This document shows, piece after piece, positions 56,167 through 64,000 of a DNA stretch of 64,000 bases (position 1 is its first letter; every line of letters starts with the position of its first letter). This DNA comes from Microglena sp. YARC (lineage: Eukaryota > Chlorophyta > Chlorophyceae > Chlamydomonadales > Chlamydomonadaceae), in NCBI GenBank assembly GCA_022414725.1, contig CM039466.1, forward strand, positions 11,506,647-11,570,646, read 5' to 3'. Under the pieces are notes generated by a model that did not search any database, was not told where the DNA came from, and was given only the letters and a program-made list of their open reading frames with translations. The translations under genes were made by a program, and so were the position numbers.

Positions 56167-59100
56167 CATGTATGTGATCAAGAGTTTGGCCCTGATGGAC
56201 TGATGCTGTGCCGCTTGCCAGGAACCCAGGATGGCCCAATTGCCATCGTCTTCCACCCATGGGCTTGGCTTGGTGGCAGCATGCATGATCCAACAGTCAG
56301 TGAATTAACCAGGTGATATGAGGGGGGCTAGGTGTAAAATGACAGTTCACTTAAAGCAATTCAGTGGACGATTTGGATTGGGGATTTCGAAACATTTCAT
56401 AGTTCGTAGTTCGTACCTCAAATTTGAGAATTCGGCCTAAGAATCAGTGAGAATTCTGAAATTTTGACCTGAGAACCGAGAATTCTGACAATTCTGATAA
56501 TTGATAGAATTGGGGCCTGAAAAAGTGGATGAACGAACTACGAACAACGAGACCTAAATCCAAACCATCCCCTGAATGGCTATAATAAGGAGGGGAAGGA
56601 GAGTTCTTGGTAACTAGGCCTGCCGCAATTAGACGACGGCAACTGAGCACCCATGGGTATGCACATAGCTTTTCTTTTCCGCTACGAGCAGCAGCTTCTA
56701 GGCAGCTCCCTGAGTCAGTCACTTGGCCAAGCGCCACTATGTCAACAGTACCGGAAAGCTGGTTGAATCAGCTTCATGGTACATTAGGTTGCATCAGGTT
56801 TGGCTGAATAGCCAGTCAAGGGAGCTACTGCTAGTAGATGAAGAAAAAAAGCTATGGGTATGGAGGACAAACATATTCATGTCATATTTTTGGCGGAGCC
56901 CCCTCTTCAAGGGGGCGGGAGCCCCCAGGGTTACCCATTTGTCTGTCCAACCGTCTGACCGAGACGAAGCCTGACACGCCAGCCAACGGTCTCGTAACTA
57001 ACTCGCTTCCGTCGCGAACACTCTCGGCCATTTTGTAGCGTCGCTTGCGACGCTGCATAGAACTTGTCAGGATAGTTATTGGTGACTAGGCCTGCCGCAA
57101 TGTGAAACAGCTACAGAGCACCCAGCCCAGGGGTAGGTAGCATTGTTTCTTTTTTGGGTTATGCATGGCAGCTTCCAGCCAGCTCCATTAGCCAGCCACT
57201 GTGTCAATCCCAAAGCTGTCAGCTGCACTGGAATGCCCATCATGTCAGCTTTCAGACGCACTTGCTAGCTTCAAGTTCGGCCCAAGGACAGAGGGAAGGA
57301 GCTGCCTAGAAGCTGCTACGTGTAGCTCAAAAAAGAAACAGGGGTATTTGACGACAGCAATAACAGAGCACCTAGGGGTAGGCAAGTGATTCCAGGTGCA
57401 ACAACATCTGCAGGGAGCAGAATTTGCTGGTGCCTAAAAACTGCACACCACTAATTTGGCCATGGAAATAGCCGAGGAGCTTCTTATGGTAGACTTGAGC
57501 TCTGCTGGAGAGTCGAGCTAGACAAGTTGCCTGGCTGAGGACATGGCTTTTCTTTGGGGCTTTTTTCAGCAGCTTCTAGGCAGCTCCCCATGCCAGCCAC
57601 TGTGCCTCACCCAAATATTTCAGCACTTCTGTGCAGCTGATTGTGCTAGCTTCCAAGTGCACTAGGTCGCATTAGGTTAAGCTGGATAGGAAGTCAGGGG
57701 AGCTGCATAGAAGCTGCTGCTCAAGCAGAAAATAAAAGTTATGGCTGATGACAAACCTATTCATGTCAACACTGTGATGATAAAGAATGAGATATTTGTG
57801 CTCGCCACGCTAGTAGGAAGCTAGTAATAAGCTAGTATGAAGCACCAAAAATCGATAGGGGTGAATGTAATTTATTCTTTCGCAGGTGGCATATTTAAGG
57901 GGTTCAAAATATATCCACGTTAGCAGGGGTAGTGGTGAAAGTCACGATTGGCAAGTGGTCTAGTATGGCCCGCCTTTCCAACGGGTGCCTACTTAAATGT
58001 CGGATTTTCCCCGCCTTTCTTTTCGAATCCTCGGTGGGCGCTGGTTTGTGTACAGGGTCCCACTTCCTGGGGCGAAAATACTTTCAATAATATTAAAACA
58101 AACTCTGGTTCTGTGACACTGCAAATTTAGGGGGTCTTTGGCACCTTTTCTGAACCCCTTAGGCACCCCTTTCACTTATAATACACTTTTCCAAGCCTAA
58201 TAAAAGGGCGCCGATGAACCCCCAAATTAACAGTGTGAGCAGTAGTGCATTGTGGCCCATTGCAATGAATTGGGTTGGCCTCTCAGTGTTGTGGCCTTCT
58301 CGCTTGCAGAGCTTGTTTGCATGTTGTTGTTGCTGTTGTTGTTGTTGTTGCATTCCAGGGGTAGGCCAAATAGGCTTTAGGTGCTTTCCCAACCATGATA
58401 TCAGGAGGGGCTAAAACAGAAACAAAAACTGATGAACTGGGCCCCAAACAATCGTTTTACCAACGGGGGCCCTGAGTTTGTGCCACAGTGATAGATTAAT
58501 TTTGCTATTCTCGTCGTACTTTTAAAAACATTTAAATGTGCATATTGTCACAGTCCAGGTGTAGTGCTACTGTACATCTGTCCTGGTGTTACACCTGGGT
58601 AGTTTAAAGAAATAGATAGTACGCCTTATTACGAGGCATGAGGTTGAGGGGGGCAAACTGTTTGCTTGCACTGGGCCCAAGCACCAATCTGTAGCTTAAT
58701 TTAATTTGTATTCATCGCTTGCAGAGCTTGTCCTGAATCTGTAGTTTAATTTAATTTGTATGTATGGCTTGCAGAGCTTGTCTTGAATCCGGGTTGTTTA
58801 GCTCGGTGGTGAGGTACAACATGCGAGGTACAGGGGGGAGCTCAGGATTCAAAGCGTGGTCAGCGAGTCAGGATGGATCCGACGCTGCGGCCCTTTGCCG
58901 TGCTCTAAGTGCTGGGGCAGGCGGAGTGCAGCAGCAGCATGGCAGCGGCAGCATGCGCTTCGCCCTTGTAGCGTACTCGTACGGCTCATGTGCAGCTGCT
59001 GAGGCATTGGATCCATCCTACAACTTGGTGAGTGTGGGTGGGCGGGTGTGTGGTGTGTGGGTGGTGGTGTGGGTGGGGGTGGGGGGGCGTAAGGTGTTGG

Positions 59101-60329
59101 ATGCCTCCTGTAACTTGGTGATTTTGTTTGGGTTTGTGGGTGTGGGTGTGGGGTGGGGAGGGGGGGGCGGTGGATCCCTCCTACAACTTGGTGAGGACAC
59201 ACATTAATACTTGGGTTTGCTTCGCTTTGTGGTGTGGGTGGTGGTGTTAAGGTACTACTTGTAGCACAAGTGCTAAATTAGGTACCTTGGTGACTTAAGG
59301 GTGCTACATAAGAGCCTCCTGGGGTTGCTTTGGGGGGCCTAAAAGCTGCTAGTAGCACCCCAAAGGCTACTCGTACGGCTCATGTGCAGCTGCACAGGCA
59401 TTGGATCCCACATGCACATGTAAGTTGGCGAGGATGTTTTTTGTTTGTTAGGAATATATTCTATATGAATCCTCTCATAATATAGAATGAATGATGGGAT
59501 ACATTATAGCTATTCAGCTGATGATTTGGATTCGGGTTTTCCTAACACTTCGTCGTTTCTACCTCGAACTTGAGAATTTGGCCTGAGGATTCTGACATTT
59601 TGGCCTGAGGATTGAGATTGCTGACAAATTCTGAGATGATGCAGGGTTCTCTCGAAGGGCACTTGTATCATAAGTGCTACATTAGTAATTTACACACCTT
59701 TGTGTTTTGGGGGTGCTACGTCTATGGCTTCAATTCAACAACAATTAAAATTCAAATTCTTTGCCACGCAGAATGTGGTGGCCTACGTATCTGTTGGCTT
59801 CCCCCTCGGGATGTTGAGTAAATGGTTCCTGCGTTCCCATTCCAGCTGGATAGCCATGGTCAAAGCTGGCACTCCTGTACGCTCGTCTCAATCAGGAAAA
59901 CCTGTAAAGAGCCACTCTGCTGGCACTGGTGCTTCTGCTGGCATAGGCACCACTGACACTGGCACTGGCGCCTCTGCTGGCACTGGCACCAGTTACGCAA
60001 ATGATTCAAAAGGATCAGCATCAGCCGCTTCCACGCACAGCACCCATGCTGCAATGCTGGGCATACCTAGGCTGCTTGTAATGGGTACAAGTGACCAATT
60101 CACATGTCTAGAGACAATACAGGAGCTAGTTAAAGAGGCCAAGGATGCACCCGATGGCACCCCTGGATGCAGCAGCAGTTCAGCTGGTGGGGCTAGTTTA
60201 GGTGCAAGCAGTGATCGTGTGTGTGCACCCCTGGACCTCCATGTCATGGAAGGCTGCGATCACTTCTCCTGGGGGCCGGCTCTTGGCCAAACAGTGATTG
60301 AATGGATCCGAAACAGCATGATGACATGA
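56149..60329 (+). CDS. Alpha/beta hydrolase, 324 aa
   Basis: Three exons: 56149-56312, 58775-59027 and 59772-60329 (stop TGA). Introns of 2462 and 744 bp are GT-AG and in phase. Seen: IAIVFHPWAWLGGSMHDP (residues 31-48; the family has HP..LLGG as the oxyanion region), VVRYNMRGTGGSSG (66-79, the NMRG/DxRGxGxS turn), ALVAYSYGS (118-126, nucleophile elbow with S123; first Gly is Ala), VVAYVSVGFPLG (141-152), RLLVMGTSDQFT (239-250, acid D247) and HVMEGCDHFSW (297-306, H303). This triad order matches plant alpha/beta hydrolases of the GYSYG...YVSVGYPLG type. Two low-complexity S/G/T inserts (about 170-232 and 262-288) lengthen it. Substrate unknown. The start follows a retroposon target duplication. 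Confidence 0.88.
56664..56857. mobile_element. MITE-1 copy in hydrolase intron 1
   Basis: CATAGCTTTTCTTTTCCGCT at left; right arm shortened (GGGAGCTACTGCTAGTAGATG...AAAAAAAGCTATG). Confidence 0.7.
56888..57065. mobile_element. MITE-3 copy
   Basis: TTTTTGGCGGAGCCCCCTC to GCGTCGCTTGCGACGCTGC. Confidence 0.55.
57145..57345. mobile_element. MITE-1b copy
   Basis: TTCTTTTTTGGGTTATGCATG at left, CTACGTGTAGCTCAAAAAAG at right; twin of 28090-28285. Confidence 0.6.
57544..57744. mobile_element. MITE-1 copy
   Basis: GGCTTTTCTTTGGGGCTTTT and CAGCAGCTTCTAGGCAGCTC at left, GCATAGAAGCTGCTGCTCAA then AAATAAAAGTTATGG at right. The fourth MITE in about 1.1 kb. Confidence 0.7.
58303..58774 (+). repeat. Copies of the hydrolase exon 2 acceptor
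   Basis: GCTTGCAGAGCTTGT occurs at about 58308, 58721 and 58768; only the last is the true acceptor (GCAG|AGCTTGTCTTGAATCC at 58775). The 58721 and 58768 copies also share AATCTGTAGTTTAATTTAAT-type flank. A reverse SINE-A (58345-58505) and a SINE-B (58610-58685) lie between the first two. Confidence 0.65.
59028..59425 (+). repeat. Copies of the hydrolase exon 2 end and donor
   Basis: The exon end GATCCATCCTACAACTTG|GTGAGTG (59010-59034) is echoed at 59098-59124 (GATGCCTCCTGTAACTTGGTGA) and 59171-59193 (GATCCCTCCTACAACTTGGTGAG). At 59365-59425 the exon interior is echoed (CTACTCGTACGGCTCATG...GGCATTGGATCC) with GTAAGT downstream. Confidence 0.75.
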
Positions 60330-60354
60330 AGGTCGTTTGTTGTAAGCGGTGGCT

Positions 60355-60572
60355 GTTACATACCACCATCTGAATCAGATGGTCGTATGGTACAGCCACT
60401 GCTTACATCTGAATCAGATGGTCGTATAGAACAGCCACTGCTTACATCTAAATCAGATGGTCTTATGGAGCAGCCACTGCTTACATCTGAATCAGATGGT
60501 TGCATGGTACAGCTACCGCATACATCTGAATCAGATGGTCCTATGGAACAGCCACTGCTTACAACATAACAT
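60355..60572. repeat. 39-bp minisatellite after the hydrolase gene
   Basis: About five units of ACATCTGAATCAGATGGTCG plus TATGGTACAGCCACTGCTT, starting about 25 bp after the stop codon. Open in one frame (TSESDG.MEQPLL), but the hydrolase stop precedes it. ATCTGAATCAGAT is a perfect palindrome. Confidence 0.9.
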
Positions 60573-60704
60573 TACTCCTATTATGGCATTACCCAGAGGT
60601 TCCCACGCGTTGGTTTAAACCTAGTACTGATCAAGATTGTTAGCTTGTGTGCTGATCAGGGTTGTTCTGGTGGGCCCCCCAAATCTGCTTACCGAGATGC
60701 AGTC

Positions 60705-60945
60705 TGCTTCAAAAGCTGCTACCTGCGACGCAACCGGTTTCAAAATCTGTGGCAACAACTCAACAGACCGCCCTTGCGACGCTCCCAGACCCTCTGAAAT
60801 GCAAAGGACCCTCCAGAACATGTATCTGCGACGCACCCAACCCACTGGATCTGCGTCTGCAACGCAAGCGAACCTCCCCACATTGCGTCTGCGATGCAAC
60901 AGACACTTCTACGTTGCATCTGCGGCGCAGGAAGCAGCGTCCTGA
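60705..60945. repeat. ATCTGCGACGCA repeat
   Basis: About seven dispersed CTGCGACGCAAC or CTGCGTCTGCAACGC words spaced 30-60 bp. Confidence 0.65.
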
Positions 60946-61139
60946 TCTACCGTGGTGCTGATATGTTGGCTGGTGCAGTACGGCTGTACTGGGCTCTCCG
61001 ACCCATTCCCAGGCTCTGGCAGCTTGAGGTGTTGGTGTGTTTGGAGAGCTGTTTCAGATGTGGACTATCGAGAAGTAGGTTCTCAAACCCAGATGTCCTG
61101 GGTTGGAATCCTGGTGGTCATACTCCCTAGTATCGAACT

Positions 61140-61178
<39 letters not shown>

Positions 61179-61385
61179 TTGTAGTCTGCACCCAGCAATT
61201 TAAGTTCATCGATGCCTTTTCTATTTTCTATCTTTTATTGAATATTTCCTGCCACGGTTGGGCGAGTCCCTTTAGCCTATTTGGCCTACCCCTGGACTAC
61301 ATACGTAAAAGCATACATCCATAGTGCACTCGGCAATTATCTGCATAGCACAAACCTCGGACCCCCGTCTATTTTGGGGGGTCAG
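61140..61385 (+). repeat. Poly-G tract and SINE-A copy
   Basis: About 37 G (61140-61177), then CACGGTTGGGCGAGTCCCTT, TAGCCTATTTGGCCTACCCC and CTGGACTACATACG. A duplicated reverse 5' portion (AGCACAAACCTCGGACCCCC) follows. Confidence 0.7.
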
Positions 61386-61449
61386 TTCACCCGATATTAC
61401 ATTTTTAAACGGCCGTTCTTGTTTTGAAAGTTGTTTGAGTCTCTTCGGC

Positions 61450-61692
61450 CTATTTGGCTATCCCTGCCTTTTTCAATCGATAGAGTAGTTACACAGTGAA
61501 GACTGAAGAGCAGATAGCTTATCATCGCAACTCGTGCGGCTATATAAAAAAGGAAGTCTTCAGGAAGATTCCGAAGACACGTGCAGGCCATAGCTAGCCT
61601 ATGGCCTGGCGGCAGGCAACCCGGGTCCTGGAGCCACAGGACCACGCGTGCGCTATGCCAACTCAGTGTCCGACTCAACGGACAATAACATC
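61450..61692 (-). mobile_element. Probable 3' LTR of the right-end retrotransposon
   Basis: On the minus strand, GAATTGGGGGGGA (polypurine tract, 61704-61692) is followed by TGTTATTGTCCGTTGAGTC. A TATATAGC TATA-like word follows about 140 bp later. The exact 3' end of the LTR is not fixed. Confidence 0.45.
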
Positions 61693-62385
61693 CCCCCCAA
61701 TTCAAGGTGTTCTTGGATACAAGAATCCCTGGAATTGGCTGAGGGGCATAAAGAAAATACAGGAGTATAAAGGCTGACAGGGCTATTTAGATATGCTAAC
61801 GGCTGGCAAGAGAAGCTGTAAATAATAAATTATTTGGGACAGGATCCAAGGGGGCACGGCACATTGAGGGCAGGGATCTTTAGGCCAATGTCAGTCTGCT
61901 AGGGTGGCAGAGGAAGGCTGCAGGGGGAAAGCATAAAGGGAACTAGGAGTATAAAAGACTGACTGGCTGTAAGCAACTTCTTTAAGGTAGACGTCCCCCG
62001 CTGGCTCATGTAATCAATCCAGATGGAGAGATATGCTGAGGTACTTCCAAAGTCATCTATAAGGTAGCATTAATTCAGAGTCGACTACTAATACTATGGG
62101 AAGCTATGGACTATACTGAAGAGTCAGGGCAGCATAGGAGACAGGCTAAAGCACAGGAGAAGCTGCCAGGTAGCTGCCAGTGGTGCTGCCAGGATGTCTG
62201 TCAGACAGGAATGATTCCCCCCCATAATTTGGGATTACCCTAAATTAGAGAATTGCAGACATACTGTAGAAGCTAAGAGAGGGACACTAAAAAAACAAGG
62301 GGCCAGCAGTACATGGGGCAGTACAGAGCATCACATTAATCTTAGAGTGTTCATGGCTAAAACAAGAATGTCAACTATGGTATAG

Positions 62386-63895
62386 TTAGGTACCAGATGC
62401 TGGGTATCCATCAAGGTCCAGCTGGGTGTGGAGTTTCTGCAGGAGGGTGTAGAAAGATTTTCTAGACATTTTTGGGGTGTCCAGCATGTTGATGAATGTG
62501 AAATCCATAGGGCTCCAGTGCATGCTGAGGTTGTTGACACATATTACTCTGCCCCCAGTATTCACACAGCTGATGGGGTGCATGAGCATCTTGGGCCAGG
62601 AAACCAGTACCCTTGCATGTGCTTGGACCATAGCTGCTTGTAGGGAAATGGCCCACTGAATGGTGGGCCTGTCAGCTGTGGAGACAGTGGGGTATATGTG
62701 GACCATGTGCTGCAATCTGTTGACATGCTTGAGGAGGGGTCCACAAACTGAGAAGTGGCTGTTGTGCATCTGTCTGCTGGGGAACTTGAACATTTCAGCA
62801 GCTAAAAGGGCAGGGAACTTGGTGGCTAGCTGGGCAACGAGGGTGGGGGACAGGCTGTCTAGGTCTGATGCTAAAGGCTCTAAGGGAAGAAGGGGAATTG
62901 TTGAGGGTAGTCAGCAGGGTTCCAAACTTGGTTCTGGAGAGGCCAGAGTTGTTCAGGAAATGGACTGGGTAGGTGTTCATGTTGACATGAGTTAGGGGCT
63001 GGTCAGGGGAGAGAGAAGTAGCTGAGGGAATCCACTGGTCAAATCTAAGGGCTTGGGAGAGCTCCTGTTGGGTGCAGGACCCCTGTCCATCAATAGGATA
63101 AGGATTCTCATAGCTGGTTCTGGCTTGGTACAGCAGGAGGTCCATCTCTCTTCTGGCTTGTGCTTCTGTCAGGTTACAGAGCTCATCATGGGGAACAGTG
63201 GGGAGCTGCTGGGTAGGGGCTGTTGAGTAATCAGGGTCTGGGATGAAGTCATGGGAGGATGTGGTGTACAAGTCATCTTCCAGCAAGTCATCTTGGTGTG
63301 GTGAGAATTCCCCCCCATTGTCTGACTGGATCAAGCAGGGGACGATGGATTGAAGAAGGTCAGGCATGTCATCCTCACCAATTGCTGGAACCAGGTCTGG
63401 TAGGCTGCTGGAGCTGCTGGCATTGTCGTGTGGGATGGTGCAACTGGCAGTAGCGTAATCATTGTAGCAGATGTGCTTTAGGTCTTGTTGGGTGACCATC
63501 ATGATGACCAAAGGGAGGGGGTTACAGGGGTACGGGGAAGAGGGAGGGTTCTTAGAGGTGCTAGTGATGTAAAGGCCATGCCTTTTAGGGCATAAGAGAA
63601 TAGTCTTGGGTCCCTTGGCTGTGGGGAGGGAGAGGGTAGCAGCAACACTGGACGCATGGAATTGGAGGTTGGGACAGCGTTTGTGTGCTGCATGCAGACT
63701 GATGATGTTGACCACAGTCAAGGGTGGGGCAATGAGCACGTCGTGGAGTGTGATCAGAGATCCAAGGTGACCCCTGATGGTAGCTTTTCCTTTCTGGAGG
63801 CAGAGCAGTGGTGATGCTCCAAGGTCAGCCAGGTGGAGACTAATAGGCTGGGGGAGATCCTCTTGAGTCAGCAAACTGGAGGGGCTGTGGTTCAT
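62386..63895 (-). pseudogene. Copia-like retrotransposon polyprotein fragment, frameshifted
   Basis: Two minus-strand frames: 63895-62795 and 62793-62386, where the second continues the first after a one-base shift near 62890-62900 (its frame is open upstream of its ATG). Seen: ATIRGHLGSLITLHDVLIAP, then VVNIISLHAAHKRCPNLQFH and CPKRHGLYIT, the layout of the region between protease and integrase (gag-pre-integrase) of copia elements. SDNGGEF (about residue 190) matches the integrase DNGGEF word, but no integrase core surrounds it. No reverse transcriptase or RNase H motif is present before the probable LTR, so the element is deleted or non-autonomous. It continues beyond the right edge, where another frame (NFMALTTDEPQPLQF) precedes the first, a second likely frameshift. 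Confidence 0.5.
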
Positions 63896-64000
63896 CAGTA
63901 GTCAAGGCCATGAAGTTGTGCTCATCCTCATTGTCTGTGTTGGACTGGGAGGTGGAGCAGTCATCATCTGCAACATGGGCATGCCCACGTCTGTCACGGC

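Overview
The window is nuclear DNA of a eukaryote, most likely a unicellular green alga. Six spliced genes can be read from conserved protein motifs joined across phase-consistent GT-AG introns. One of them encodes a plastid-targeted CCB3/YGGT protein used for cytochrome b6f assembly. Exons are short (47-558 bp) and introns long (0.5-4.4 kb), packed with microsatellites, minisatellites, poly-G tracts and small transposons. A Dunaliella-like chlorophyte fits this style, but the species is inference.

Layout, left to right. An ammonium transporter (AMT) lies on the minus strand from about 7562 to beyond the left edge. From 7.8 to 15.4 kb are LTR-like segments and several kilobases of minisatellite, including a diverged 24-25 bp array whose unit can form a hairpin. 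From 15.6 to 19 kb are a terminal-inverted-repeat element holding a LINE remnant and a single-exon multi-pass membrane ORF. From 19 to 23 kb there are only repeats. SAP18 (minus, 23239-26068) and CCB3 (plus, 26437-29549) are divergent across 368 bp. A SpoU-type RNA methyltransferase (minus, 32802-44883, six exons) has introns full of satellites. SYS1 (minus, 49624-54214) faces a weak hypothetical ORF (54496-54957). An alpha/beta hydrolase (plus, 56149-60329) follows. The right end (about 61.4-64 kb) is an LTR retrotransposon fragment on the minus strand.

The gene products do not form one pathway: ammonium uptake, chromatin/RNA processing, thylakoid complex assembly, RNA methylation, Golgi trafficking and a hydrolase. 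The most unusual signal is architectural. At several splice junctions of AMT, and in weaker form in SYS1 and the hydrolase, the exon-intron boundary itself, with its splice-site sequence, has been copied repeatedly into the adjacent intron, making ladders of decoy splice sites. A second notable structure is a methyltransferase exon between a C-rich and a G-rich intronic array that are complementary in the transcript.

All coordinates come from reading the sequence by eye. Exon boundaries rest on splice consensus, reading phase and remembered family motifs; no search was run.
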